Source: JAXMHQ01 sp046346665
GTDB taxonomy: Bacteria > Verrucomicrobiota > Verrucomicrobiia > Limisphaerales > JAXMHQ01
Assembly (NCBI GenBank): GCA_046346665.1
Contig: JAXMHQ010000008.1
Coordinates: forward strand, 1 to 64,000
Direction of reading: 5' to 3'
DNA: 64,000 bases
The notes beneath the pieces are model-generated. The model worked only from the letters and a program-made list of their open reading frames with translations. It had not been told where the DNA came from and made no database searches. Shown piece by piece: positions 7,386-17,623 of this stretch. A program made the position numbers and the translations under genes. How positions within the stretch are numbered: the first letter of the stretch is position 1; every line of letters starts with the position of its first letter.

Positions 7386-10300
7386 ATGAGATCCCTTATC
7401 CGGCTTTGCCCGCTGCTCGCGCTTCTCGCCTCCCCCGCCCTGTCCGCCACCAACTCCGTTCACACCACCTGGCTCTGGCACTTGCACCAGCCGCTCTACT
7501 GGCCGGACCGCCGCGCCTACGGTAGCGATCATTACGAAAACGCCTGGGACACTATCCAGCAGCAAAACGCCGGACGCAAACATCCGTCTCCCGAGGTGCT
7601 CACCGACATTTTCGGACTGGCAGACCGCGTGGCGGCTTATCAAAACCGGCCGCGCGACGCGGTGAATTCGGTCCTGGGTTATGCCAATGCGGGCGCCCAG
7701 GTGAATTATTCCGGTGCCTTGATGGAAAATGTGCAGAGCCTCGGCCAGGCGGGCCAGCTCGGTTACGGCGCCAATTGGAATTCCTACAATCAACAGGCCC
7801 GCGGCTGGAGCACGAGCGGCGGCAAACCGCGCATGGACCTGTTGAATTTCACCTATCACCACGCGCTCGCCCCGCTCATCAGTGATGAAACGCTGGAAAT
7901 GGAGCTCCGCATCCAGACCAACCTGATGGCCCTGCGCTGGGGCACCTCGGTTCCGCTGTCCCGCGGCTATTTCCCCGCCGAAACCTGCTTCACGGAACGC
8001 ATGATTCCCGTGCTCAGCAAAGTCGGTTTCGCCTGGAGCGTTGTGGCCAACAACCATCTCACCCGCGCCTGCTCCGACTTCCCGCTCGTCACCGGCTCCG
8101 GCGGCGAGAATTGCGACATCCCCAACCTGGCCGACCAGATCAATCCGCCCCAGGGCCCCTCGAATTACAAACGCATCTCGATCGAACGCGGCTGCTCCCC
8201 CAGCGCCGCCATGCCGTTCGCGTTCCAATCGCATTACGCCCGCTACGTCGATCCCCAGTCCGGCGCCGAATCCAAGATCATGATCGTGCCTGCCGACCAG
8301 GCGCTCGGCTGGCGCGACAGCTACGGGAGCTGGGACGTCGGCCTCATGAGCGATCTCGCCGCGCGCAACAACCCGTCCAAACCCGCCCTGGTCCTGCTGT
8401 CGCACGACGGGGACAACGCCTGGAGCGGCGGCTACTCGTATTACATGGAATGGGTGCCCAACTTCGCCTCCGCCGCCAGCTCCGCCGGATACGAACTCAG
8501 CACCGTCGAACAATATCTCTCCGACAGTCCGCCCGATCCCGCCGACGTCGTTCACGTCGAGGACGGCGGCTGGGTGTTCGCCGACGGCGATTTCGGGTCG
8601 CCCATTTTTATCAACTGGCATTGGCCGCCCACCTACCCGGTCTCCGGCGGCAATGTCGTCGATCCGAGCCTCGGCGCGAGCGACAAGGCCGACAACTGGC
8701 GGGTGATCGTCGCGACGGAAAACCGCGTGAAGACCGCCCAGCAGGTGGCCGCGGTCACCCCGCGCGTCGACCAGGTCCGCGATCCCGGCAGCTCCGGCGC
8801 CACCCCGAATTCCATCGAACTCGGCTGGCATTATTACCTTGGCAGCCTCGACAGCGGGTTCGTTTATTACGGCTGCCACGACGACGAATGCCTGCGCGCC
8901 GTGGTCGCGCAGTCCAATGCCGTCCGCAATGTCGATCCCGTCCTCTCCTCCAACCCCGGGCTCGACGCCACGCCCCCCACCCTGTTCGCCGTCCAGCGAC
9001 ATCCCTGGAATCCGGGCGGCGCGAATTTCGGCAACCAATACAGTTACAAACTCACCCAGTCCACCACGTCGGATTTCTGGATCTGGACCTATGCCTACGA
9101 CGTGTCGGGAATCACGAACGTGACGCTCATGGCGCGGACCGACGGTTCGAACGCCCCGGTTTCCGACCAGTGCAAGACCTACGCCGGCGGCGTGCTCACC
9201 GGTCCCTGGGGCGCGTGGCCCATGACCCGCCGCATCGCCGCGCCGGTCTCCGGCCAGACACCTTCTTACATCGCGGATTATTACTACGCCCGCGTCAGCG
9301 GATTCACCAATTGCTACGTGGATTATTACATCATGGCGACCGACGCGCGCGGCAACACGACGCGCAGCCCGATCCAGCACGTCTGGGTCGGCGCGGGCAC
9401 GGGGGGCGGTGGTGGCGGCGGCGGCAGCACGAACGGCTGCGACGGTGTCGTCTGCGTTTCACCGGTCCCGCCGGTCGCCGGCAACAGCGTCACGATCCAT
9501 TACACCGCCACCGGCGGCCCGCTCGCTTCGGCTTCCTCGGTTTACATCCATCTCGGCTGGAACGGATGGAGTCCGGTTGTCACTCCGGACGCCCTCATGA
9601 CGTTCAATTCGGCATCGAACTGGTGGGAGTATTCGACGACGGTTTCCCCATCGGCCACGCTATTGAACTGCTGTTTCAACAACGGTTCCGGCACGTGGGA
9701 CAACAACAGCGGTGCGAACTGGAATTTTGCTGTGACCGCCAACACGAATCCCACCCGCCCGCGCAACCGCAGAATCTCGTGCTCGCCCCCGCCCAGACCA
9801 ACCAGATCAACTTGTCCTGGTCCGCCGCATCCGGCGCCTCCGGCTACGTCGTCAACCGTGCCGGATCGCCCATCGCCCTCGTCTCCGGCACGACCTATTC
9901 CGACACCGGCCTGGCGGCGGCGACTGCGTATTGTTATTTCATCACTGCGTCGAACTCGGCCGGCTTTTCCACGCCTTCGGCCACGCTGTGCACGAACACG
10001 CCCTCGGCGCCCGTCACCAATACGCTGCCGTTTGTCATGGATGGACAACTGGATTCCGCGGGCTATCTGCTCCTGTCGAACACGCTCCCGCTCTACGCGG
10101 CGATCCGTGGCAGCACGCTCTACGTCGCCACCGCCTCGCCCGGCACGTCCGGTCCCAACGACGTGTTCATCTTCGTCACCGACCAGTTGCTGCCCGCCGG
10201 CGCCGCCGCGCCCTGGGCCAAGGGCGGCACGGTCGCCGTCGCCGCGACCAAGCCGTTCCTCGCCACCGAAAGCCAGAATTCCTATGTGAGCTGGTATAAC

Positions 10301-10801
10301 AACAACACGCAGGCGGCGTTCCCGTGCGCCAAATCGGCGGGCACCGGCGGTGTGCTCGAAGGCACGCTGGATCTCAACCAGGCGTTCGGGTCCGTGCCCG
10401 CGACGCTTTACCTCTGCGCGGCCGCCTACGCCACCGCCAATGGCGGCGCCCTCGCGGCCCAGGTGCCCGCCGGGGCCGGACCTAACATCGAAACCAACGA
10501 ATTCCTGGCCATCCCCAGCCAGGCGCTGGCCGACACGGATTCCAACGGCCTGTTCGATCGCGTCGAACCGAACCTCGGTTTCCGGCTGCTCGGATTGCAG
10601 CCGGCCGGCTCGGGATATTTTCTCAACTGGGCGTCCATGCCGTTGCGGAATTACCAGGTGCTCTACCTCGACGCCTGGGGCAATGCCTGGAGCAATCTTT
10701 ACAGCACCAACGCGGGCCCGCTGCAGTTGACGCTCGGATACACCGACGCTCCGCCCGGCCCCGTTGCTCAGCGGTTTTATCGGGTTAAACTTCTGCCCTG
10801 A
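7386..10801 (+). pseudogene. Secreted GH57 family glycosidase with CBM25 and Fn3-like domains, frameshifted
   Basis: Divergent from the GH13 gene. A signal peptide (MRSLIRLCPLLALLASPALSA) leads into a GH57 domain (PF03065): 'WHLHQPLYWP' is the HQP motif, 'SRGYFPAETCF' carries the conserved Glu region, and 'LLSHDGDNAWSGG' is a late motif. A Gly-rich linker precedes a CBM25-like starch-binding domain ('VYIHLGWNGWSPV...', 'WDNNSGANWNFAV'). The reading frame is lost at about 9758-9760. It resumes in the next frame with 'QPQNLVLAPAQTNQINLSW' (Fn3-like), a further beta domain and the tail 'NYQVLYLD...QRFYRVKLLP', ending at 10801. One missing C in a C-run explains the break. The uninterrupted frame alone runs to 10289, ending in meaningless Pro/Arg-rich sequence. 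Probable role: extracellular alpha-glucan hydrolysis or branching. Confidence 0.8.
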
Positions 10802-13057
10802 TTGAAACCCACCGGCCCACCAACCCGGCTCAAACCCACACCCGCGGCCGCCGCGCCGCGCACGCGCGCGCTGCCCGGCCGCGGCCGGCGGATTGCGTTC
10901 CGGTTGATCGCCCTGTTCCTGGTTCCGCTCCTTCTGCTCGGCGCGGCCGAAGCGGTGCTCCGCATCGCGGGATACGGTTATCGCACCGGTTTTTTCATTC
11001 CGGCGCGCGTCGAAAACAAGGACGTGCTCGTCAATAACGAAACGTTCAGCTACCGCTTTTTCCCGCCTGCACTCGCCCGCTGGCCGACCCCGATTGTCAT
11101 GAGCCCGGACAAGGCACCGCAGACGTTTCGCATTTTCATCTTTGGCGAGTCCGCCGCCCAGGGCGACCCCGAGCCCGCGTTCGGCGCGGGCCGTTATCTC
11201 ACCCTGCTGCTGCAGGACCGTTACCCGGGCGCGCGGTTCGAAGTGATCAACACCGGCGTCACCGCGATCAACTCGCACGTGATCGTCCCCATCGCCCGCG
11301 AATGCGCCCGCTATCATGGCGACGTCTGGATCGTTTACATGGGCAACAACGAGATGGTCGGCCCGTTCGGCGCCGCCACGATCTTCGGCTCCCAGGCGCC
11401 GCCGCTCTGGCTCGTCCGGCTGAATCTCGCGGCCCAGCAGACGCGGCTCGGACAGTTCGTGATGGCCGCGGGACGCCACCTGAAGGGACGCAGCGCCGAC
11501 GCCTCGTGGGGCGGCATGCAAATGTTCCTCGGCAACCAACTCCCGGCCCGCGACCGGAGGCGCGACGCGGTCTACGCCAATTTCGAACAAAACCTCGCCG
11601 ACATCGTCGATGCGGGCCTCCGTTCAGGCGCCAAGGTCCTGCTGAGCCCCGTGCTCGTGAATCTCAAGGATTCGCCGCCGTTCGCGTCGATGTCCGATCC
11701 CGCCGTCGCACCGGCCGATCGCGACGCAGCCGACGACTCGTTCCGGGCGGGCTGCAAGGCGCAGGCTGCCGGGGATGGGGACGCCGCCGCCGCGGCCTTT
11801 CAACGCGCCGCCCGGCTCGATTCCGGCCGCGCGGACATCGAATATCACCTCGCCCAGTCGCTTGCCCCTGCCCGGCCCGACGAGGCGCTGAAACATTACC
11901 AGGCCGCGTGCGATCTCGACGCGCTGCCGTTCCGGGCCGATTCGCGCGTCAACGACATCATCACCCGCGCGGGCGCGGGCCGCCCGGGCGTGACGGTGCT
12001 GAATCTGGACGCGTTGCGAAAGGAACTGTCGCCCGACGGAATTCCGGGGGACGAATCCTTTTACGAGCATGTGCATTTCAATTTCGACGGCAGTTACCGG
12101 CTCGCCCTCGCCTGGGCCCGCGCCATCGTGCCGCTGTTGCCCCCCACTCTCGCCGGCCAGGCGTCCGGCGAATGGACCTCCCAGGCGGAATGCGAACGGC
12201 AGCTCGGCCTTACTGAATGGAACCGCTCCCTGGTCCTGCGGTCGGTGCTGCAGCGATTCAACAGCCCGCCGCTCAGCACCCAGCCGAACAACCCGGCCCG
12301 CGTGGCCGCGATTGAACCGCGCGTGAAAATGCCGGCGCCCGAACCCGCCGCGGTTGAGTCCGCCAAATCGATCGCCCGGGACGCCCTGCGGCGGCGGCCG
12401 GACGACCATTTCCTGCACGAAAACAACGCCGAACTGTTGCAATGCCTGGATGACGTGAATGGCGCCGCGGCGGAATGGCGCCGGGTCGCGGAGTTGCTTC
12501 CGCAGGATTGCCTCGCCCGCTTTCAACTCGGCCGGTTGCTCTCCCATTCCGGAAAACCCGGCGAAGCCGAACCCATCCTCGCGGGAGTCGTTGCGGTGCG
12601 CCCCAATTTTGTAGAAGCCTGGATGGCCCTCGGCGAAGCCTGCTTTGCCCAGGGCCGCTACGAGCAGGCCCGGCAGGCCTACGAAACCGCCCACCGCCTC
12701 CGGCCCCGCGACCCGCAGTCGGCCTTCGAACTCGGCCGCACCTGCTCGCTGCTCAAACAGTCCGATCAATCCATCGCGTGGTTCCAGGAATGTCTCCGGC
12801 TGAACCCGGATTATTGGCAGGCGCATTACGCGCTCGGCGGTGAACTGGGCGCGCACGATCGCATTACCGAGGCGCGCGACCAGTTCATCGAAGTCGTCCG
12901 GCGCGCGCCCGGCTTTGCGCCGGGCCATCTGAATCTGGGTGTGGCCTGCCTGAAACTCGGCGACGCCACCGACGCCCGCCGTGAATTCGAGGCCACGCTC
13001 AAGCTGGATCCCTCCAATACCGCCGCCCGGGAGTATCTGAAAATGTTGTCGCGCTGA
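10802..13057 (+). CDS. Membrane-anchored SGNH/GDSL-hydrolase-like protein with C-terminal TPR repeats
   Basis: A 751-residue protein. One N-terminal membrane segment (IALFLVPLLLLGAAEAVL) anchors a GDSL/SGNH-like domain: 'IFIFGESAAQGDPEP' is block I with the nucleophilic Ser, 'YMGNNEMVGPFG' is block III, and 'ESFYEHVHFNFDGSYRLA' carries the terminal His block. From about residue 500 the protein is a row of tetratricopeptide repeats (for example 'VEAWMALGEACFAQGRYEQARQAYETAHRLRP'). The TTG start at 10802 is the only start that keeps the anchor, and it directly follows the GH57 stop codon, suggesting coupling. SGNH domains of this kind act as esterases or acyltransferases on glycans; the substrate here is unknown. 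Confidence 0.75.
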   Translation: MKPTGPPTRLKPTPAAAAPRTRALPGRGRRIAFRLIALFLVPLLLLGAAEAVLRIAGYGYRTGFFIPARVENKDVLVNNETFSYRFFPPALARWPTPIVMSPDKAPQTFRIFIFGESAAQGDPEPAFGAGRYLTLLLQDRYPGARFEVINTGVTAINSHVIVPIARECARYHGDVWIVYMGNNEMVGPFGAATIFGSQAPPLWLVRLNLAAQQTRLGQFVMAAGRHLKGRSADASWGGMQMFLGNQLPARDRRRDAVYANFEQNLADIVDAGLRSGAKVLLSPVLVNLKDSPPFASMSDPAVAPADRDAADDSFRAGCKAQAAGDGDAAAAAFQRAARLDSGRADIEYHLAQSLAPARPDEALKHYQAACDLDALPFRADSRVNDIITRAGAGRPGVTVLNLDALRKELSPDGIPGDESFYEHVHFNFDGSYRLALAWARAIVPLLPPTLAGQASGEWTSQAECERQLGLTEWNRSLVLRSVLQRFNSPPLSTQPNNPARVAAIEPRVKMPAPEPAAVESAKSIARDALRRRPDDHFLHENNAELLQCLDDVNGAAAEWRRVAELLPQDCLARFQLGRLLSHSGKPGEAEPILAGVVAVRPNFVEAWMALGEACFAQGRYEQARQAYETAHRLRPRDPQSAFELGRTCSLLKQSDQSIAWFQECLRLNPDYWQAHYALGGELGAHDRITEARDQFIEVVRRAPGFAPGHLNLGVACLKLGDATDARREFEATLKLDPSNTAAREYLKMLSR

Positions 13058-13061
13058 CCCA

Positions 13062-13128
13062 GTAGCCGCAATCGTGAGATTGCGGATCCCCCTCGCCAAA
13101 CCCTCCGCGATTTGACAATCGCGGCTAC
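13062..13128. repeat. Pair of inverted GTAGCCGC REP-like palindromes between convergent genes
   Basis: Copy one (13062-13085) and the reverse copy (13105-13128) fill the 80-nt gap between the SGNH-TPR gene and the convergent MFS gene. Each forms a short stem, and the pair can form a longer one. Confidence 0.8.
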
Positions 13129-13137
13129 GAATTTCGG

Positions 13138-14520
13138 CTATTTCTCCTCCACCCGAAGCACCAGGACGGCGGCGAGCAGCATGAAGACGCCGCCGGCCAT
13201 GACGGCATGGACGAGGTTGCCGTGGAGGACGTGCTTGACGAGCGGACCGAACGTCAGCGCGGAAATGATTTCCGGCAAAACGATGAAGAAATTGAAAATG
13301 CCCATGTAAACCCCCATCCGCGCCGGCGGCAGCGCGCCGGAAAGAATCGCGTAAGGCATCGCCAGGATGGACGCCCAGGCGATGCCGCCCGCGCCGAGCG
13401 CCAGCAGCAGCCAGTTCTTCTCCGCTTCGCCATGGATGAATCCCACGCTCAGCAATCCCAGCGCACCGAGCGTCAGGCAGATCGAATGCAAATACCGCCG
13501 CGGCATCACGCGCGAAACCGCCATCAACCCGAACGCCGCCACGAAGGTCACCGCGTCTTTCACGGCGAAACACACCCCCGCCCATTCGGCGCCCGACTTG
13601 AACAGCGGCGAGTCGGTGTCGCTCGTCCCGAACATCACGGGGACCGCGTTCGAGAAATGCAGCCACATGCAGAACAGTCCCATCCAGGTGAAGAACTGCA
13701 CGACGGCGAGCTGGCGCATCGCCTTCGGCATCTGGCGGAGGGCATCGGGGATTTCCGCCATCAGGTGGCTGAACCCGCGGTTGCCGGCCTGTTGTTTGCG
13801 GAAGGCTTCGAGATTCTCGGGCGGATATTCCGTGCTGGTAAAGATGGTCCAAAGCACGGCGCCGAGGAACGCGACGGCGCCGGCGTAGAAGGAGATTCGC
13901 ACATTGAGCGGGATGGCGCTTCCCGCGCCGGCTTCGCTGCTGACGTGGAACCAGTTCTTGAGAACCCAGGGCAGCATGCCGGCGACGACGGCGCCGACCC
14001 CGATGAAAAAGCTTTGCATGGCGAACCCGGTGCCGCGCTGCTGCTCGGGCAGCTTGTCCGCCACGAACGCGCGGAACGGTTCCATCGACACGTTGATGGA
14101 CGCGTCCAGGATCCAGAGCAGCCCGGCGGCCATCCAGAGCGCGCCGCAATTCGGCATCAGGATCAGCGCGAGTGAACTCAGGATTGCGCCGACCAGGAAG
14201 TAAGGCCGGCGCCGGCCGAGCGGACCCCAGGTGCGGTCGCTCATCGCCCCGATGATCGGCTGAACGATGAATCCCGTCAGCGGCGCCGCCAGCCAGAGCA
14301 TCGGGATCTGGGAATCGGACGCGCCGAGATATTTGTAGATGGGACTCATGTTGGCCATCTGCAATCCCCAGCCGAACTGGATGCCGAGAAAGCCGAAGCT
14401 CATGTTCCAGATCTGCCAGAATCCGAGCGCGGGTTTTGTCGCGCCGGAAATCGGGGTGCCGGATGCCGTCGATGCCGCGGTCTCGCCGCCGCGAAGAGTG
14501 GAGGAGGATTGGGAGCTCAC
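13138..14520 (-). CDS. MFS sugar transporter, SLC45/maltose-sucrose permease-like
   Basis: A 460-residue protein with about 12 membrane helices. The loop after helix 2 reads 'GAMSDRTWGPLGRRRPYFLVGA', the GRRRP signature of the sucrose/maltose MFS branch (SLC45 and bacterial maltose permeases). 'LQMANMSPIYKYLGASDSQIP' in the first helices is also typical. It is expected to bring maltose or malto-oligosaccharides across the inner membrane with protons. Its place between secreted amylases and the divergent 4-alpha-glucanotransferase gene fits import of starch breakdown products. Confidence 0.85.
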   Translation of the reverse strand: MSSQSSSTLRGGETAASTASGTPISGATKPALGFWQIWNMSFGFLGIQFGWGLQMANMSPIYKYLGASDSQIPMLWLAAPLTGFIVQPIIGAMSDRTWGPLGRRRPYFLVGAILSSLALILMPNCGALWMAAGLLWILDASINVSMEPFRAFVADKLPEQQRGTGFAMQSFFIGVGAVVAGMLPWVLKNWFHVSSEAGAGSAIPLNVRISFYAGAVAFLGAVLWTIFTSTEYPPENLEAFRKQQAGNRGFSHLMAEIPDALRQMPKAMRQLAVVQFFTWMGLFCMWLHFSNAVPVMFGTSDTDSPLFKSGAEWAGVCFAVKDAVTFVAAFGLMAVSRVMPRRYLHSICLTLGALGLLSVGFIHGEAEKNWLLLALGAGGIAWASILAMPYAILSGALPPARMGVYMGIFNFFIVLPEIISALTFGPLVKHVLHGNLVHAVMAGGVFMLLAAVLVLRVEEK

Positions 14521-14599
14521 GCATTCATCGCATCAGTTTTCCGGCGTCGCAACAAGCCAATTTCCCTTCAAACGACCGCATTTTCATGCGGTAGGCGGT

Positions 14600-14646
14600 G
14601 GAAAAGGCGGAAGGCAGAATGCAGAATGCAGAATGCGCGAAATGTG
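14600..14646. repeat. Heptamer tandem repeat (GCAGAAT x3), single arm
   Basis: Three exact copies of GCAGAAT from 14614 are flanked by degenerate units. No complementary arm is seen nearby. It lies in the divergent gap between the MFS gene and malQ, about 110 nt before the malQ start. Confidence 0.65.
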
Positions 14647-14746
14647 AATTGTTCCGGCGGCGAAGGCTTGCCGCCCGACGCGCTGCTCTTCTGCGTTCCA
14701 CATCTCGACAATTCCCGGCACGGCCCTTAAAGTCCCCAACCTTTTC

Positions 14747-17446
14747 ATGAAACTCAGTTTTCGACTTCGATTTCACACCGGGCCCGGGCAATCGATCGCC
14801 CTGAGCGCGCCGTTGCCGGGGACCGGCGCGGGCGGCCTGCTGCCGATGCGCCCGCTCGAGGATGGATTCTGGCTGCTGACAATCGACGTCGCGCCCGGGT
14901 CGCTGCCCGAAGGCGGGCTGGATTATCATTACGTACTGCGTCATGCGGATGGAACGCAGGAATGGGATGGAGGCAACGACCGGTTGACGGACACGATGTG
15001 CGCCGGGCGGTCGGAATTGCTGCTGGCGGACACCTGGAATTTTGCCGGCTACGCGGAGAACGCCTATTACACCGAGCCGTTCCGCAAGGTGCTGCTGCAA
15101 TCGAATGTCCCCGCCCGGTTTCCCGCCGCCGCAGCCCCCGGCGCCACGCACCGGTTCAAGGCGCGCGCCCCGCTGCTGCGTCGGAACGAAACGCTCTGCC
15201 TGCTGGGCGACCGGCCCGCGCTGGGTTCCTGGAACACGGCCGCGCCGCTGCTCATGAGCCGCATAGAGGGCGGCGACTGGTTCGGCGCCGATGTCGATCT
15301 TTCCGGCAACACGTTCCCGGTTTCCTACAAATACGGCGTGTTCGATCTAGAGAACAACCGGTTCCGCGAATACGAAACCGGCGACAACCGGGTGTTGATC
15401 GACTGGATCAGCCCCGGGAAGCTCACGGCGGTGAACGATGTGTTCGCGCGGATCCCGGCGGCCCCGTGGCGCGGCGCGGGCGTTGCGGTGCCGGTGTTCA
15501 GCCTGCGCAGCCGCGAAGGCTTCGGCGTCGGCGAATTCACGGACATCCCGCGCCTGGTCGACTGGTGCGTGCGGACCGGGCTGAAACTGATCCAACTGCT
15601 GCCGGTGAACGACACGACGTCGTCGCACGACTGGCAGGATTCGTATCCGTACAACGCCATTTCCGTGTTCGCGCTGCACCCGGTTTACCTGAACCTGTCG
15701 GAAGCACTCGGGCCGGTGGCGCCGCGGCTGCTGCCGAAGTTTGAAGCCGAGCGGCAGCGGTTGAACGCGCTCGACGTGCTGGATTACGAGGCGGTGATGA
15801 AGGCCAAGCTGGCGATTCTCAAACAGGCCTTCACGGAATCCGGCGCGGAGGTGTTTGAATCGGAGGATTACCAGGAATTTTTCCGGCTCAACGGCGAATG
15901 GCTGGTGCCCTACGCGGTGTTCAGCCATTTGCGGGACAAGCATGGAACGCCGGACTTCGAACGCTGGCCCAAGACCACGCGGTGCACGCCGGAATTGCTC
16001 AAGCGCCTCACCGGGCCGCGCTCGGCGGCCCGGCGCGACATCGAGTTTCATTATTTCGTCCAATACCACCTGCACCGCCAGCTCCGCGCCGCCAGCCGGT
16101 ACGCGCACGATCACGGAGTGATCCTCAAGGGCGACATCGCCATCGGGGTGAACCGGCACGGGGCCGACGCCTGGCAGGACCCCGGCGCTTACCGCATGGA
16201 AATGCAGGCGGGCGCGCCCCCGGACGATTTCGCCGTCAAAGGCCAGAACTGGGGCTTCCCCACTTACAATTGGGACGTGATGCAGAAGGACGGGTTCGGC
16301 TGGTGGAAACGCCGGTTCGAACAGATGAGCCGCTACTTCGACGCGTTCCGGATCGATCACATCCTCGGATTTTTCCGGATCTGGAGCGTGCCGGTGGACG
16401 CCGTGGAGGGGATTCTCGGTTATTTCGTTCCAGCCCTGCCGGTCATGGCCGAGGACTTCATCCGGCGCGGCATTCCGTTCAATCGCGACCGGTTTGTCGA
16501 GCCCCACATCACGACCGGGGTGTTGACGCAGATTTTCGGGAGTGACAGCGAATCAGTGCAGGCGCGCTACCTGGACGCGACGGGGCCGGGGCGGTTCCGG
16601 CTGAAACCGGCGTTCGCCACCCAGCGCGCGGTCGAATCGCACTTCAAATCGCTCGAGGACAGCGCCGCGAACCGGAGAATCCGGGAAGGATTGTACGACC
16701 TGGTGAGCAACGTGATTTTGTTCGAGGTGGAGGGCCCGCGCGGGCCGGAATATCATTTCCGGTTTGGCATGGAGGGCACCTCGTCGTTCCGGGACCTGGA
16801 TGCGGAAAGCCGGGCGGGATTGCCGGGGTTGTATGAGGATTATTTTTTCCGGCGGCAGGATGCGTTCTGGCGGAAGGCGGGCCTGGAGAAGCTGCCGGCG
16901 TTGAAGCGGGTGACGGACATGCTGGTGTGCGGGGAGGACCTGGGCATGGTGCCGGCGTGCGTGCCGGACGTGATGCGCCAGCTCGGGCTGCTGAGCCTGG
17001 AGGTGCAGCGCATGCCCAAGGCGCTCGGCGCGGAATTCTTCAATCCCGCCCGCGCCCCCTACCTGTCGGTCGTAACCCCGTCCACGCACGACATGAGCAC
17101 CATCCGCGGCTGGTGGGAGGAGGATCCGAAGCGGACGCAGCGATTCTTCAACGAGGAACTCGGGCGGCCGGGTCCGGCGCCGTTTTTCTGCGAAGCCTGG
17201 ATCAACCGGGCGATCCTGGAGCAGCATCTTCGGTCACCCGCGATGTGGAGCGTGTTCCAGTTGCAGGATGTGTTCGGCATGGACGATGCGATCCGGCGCG
17301 AGAAGCCGCAGGACGAACGGATCAACGTGCCGGCCAACCCGCGGCATTACTGGCGATACCGGATGCATCTCGACCTGGAAACGCTGCTGCGGGCGGATGC
17401 GTTCAACAGCGAATTGCAGGCGATGGTGCGGCAGGCGGGACGGTGA
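14747..17446 (+). CDS. malQ: 4-alpha-glucanotransferase (GH77, DPE2-like with N-terminal starch-binding domains)
   Basis: An 899-residue enzyme, longer than a plain MalQ (500-700). The first ~250 residues hold two CBM20-like starch-binding domains; the second includes 'LCLLGDRPALGSWNTAAPLLM'. The GH77 domain (PF02446) follows: 'RSREGFGVGEFTDIPRLVDW', nucleophile Asp in 'FRIDHILGFFRIW' (about 535), acid/base Glu in 'VCGEDLGMVP' (about 730), and the third carboxylate in 'STHDMSTIRGWW' (about 780). The layout matches plant DPE2 and related bacterial enzymes that move glucosyl units between maltose and glycogen-like glucans in the cytosol. There is no signal peptide, so it acts on imported maltodextrins. 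It is divergent from the sugar transporter and convergent with an amylase gene. Confidence 0.93.
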   Translation: MKLSFRLRFHTGPGQSIALSAPLPGTGAGGLLPMRPLEDGFWLLTIDVAPGSLPEGGLDYHYVLRHADGTQEWDGGNDRLTDTMCAGRSELLLADTWNFAGYAENAYYTEPFRKVLLQSNVPARFPAAAAPGATHRFKARAPLLRRNETLCLLGDRPALGSWNTAAPLLMSRIEGGDWFGADVDLSGNTFPVSYKYGVFDLENNRFREYETGDNRVLIDWISPGKLTAVNDVFARIPAAPWRGAGVAVPVFSLRSREGFGVGEFTDIPRLVDWCVRTGLKLIQLLPVNDTTSSHDWQDSYPYNAISVFALHPVYLNLSEALGPVAPRLLPKFEAERQRLNALDVLDYEAVMKAKLAILKQAFTESGAEVFESEDYQEFFRLNGEWLVPYAVFSHLRDKHGTPDFERWPKTTRCTPELLKRLTGPRSAARRDIEFHYFVQYHLHRQLRAASRYAHDHGVILKGDIAIGVNRHGADAWQDPGAYRMEMQAGAPPDDFAVKGQNWGFPTYNWDVMQKDGFGWWKRRFEQMSRYFDAFRIDHILGFFRIWSVPVDAVEGILGYFVPALPVMAEDFIRRGIPFNRDRFVEPHITTGVLTQIFGSDSESVQARYLDATGPGRFRLKPAFATQRAVESHFKSLEDSAANRRIREGLYDLVSNVILFEVEGPRGPEYHFRFGMEGTSSFRDLDAESRAGLPGLYEDYFFRRQDAFWRKAGLEKLPALKRVTDMLVCGEDLGMVPACVPDVMRQLGLLSLEVQRMPKALGAEFFNPARAPYLSVVTPSTHDMSTIRGWWEEDPKRTQRFFNEELGRPGPAPFFCEAWINRAILEQHLRSPAMWSVFQLQDVFGMDDAIRREKPQDERINVPANPRHYWRYRMHLDLETLLRADAFNSELQAMVRQAGR

Positions 17447-17447
17447 T

Positions 17448-17620
17448 GGTTGCAGGTTGCAGGTTGCAGGTCCCGCGTTCTGCCGAGCGCGGCTACGAGG
17501 CGTAGCCGCAATCGTAAGATTGCGGAGGCGATAAGAATCGACCTGGAGGAAGGATCCACGTGCCGACATGCCCGTACCCTGCCCGCCAGGAACCTGCAAC
17601 CTGAAACCTGGAACCTGAGA
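17448..17620. repeat. Palindromic heptamer-tandem element (GGTTGCA / AACCTGN) spanning a convergent gap
   Basis: The left arm is GGTTGCA repeated three times just after the malQ stop. The right arm is four AACCTGN units at about 17586-17616, next to the stop of the convergent amylase gene. Between them is one GTAGCCGC REP-like unit (17502-17525). The element therefore fills the whole gap between two stop codons. Confidence 0.8.
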
Positions 17621-17623
17621 CCT

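Noticed and set aside
7221..9380. Long minus-strand reading frame opposite the GH57 gene
   Set aside because: It is an antisense shadow of a high-GC gene. The plus strand has a signal peptide, GH57 motifs and CBM25; the minus frame has low-complexity Gly/Ala/Arg sequence only.
11624..14524. Long minus-strand frame across the SGNH-TPR and MFS genes
   Set aside because: It crosses a convergent gap and two real genes in the wrong frame, and shows no domain pattern.
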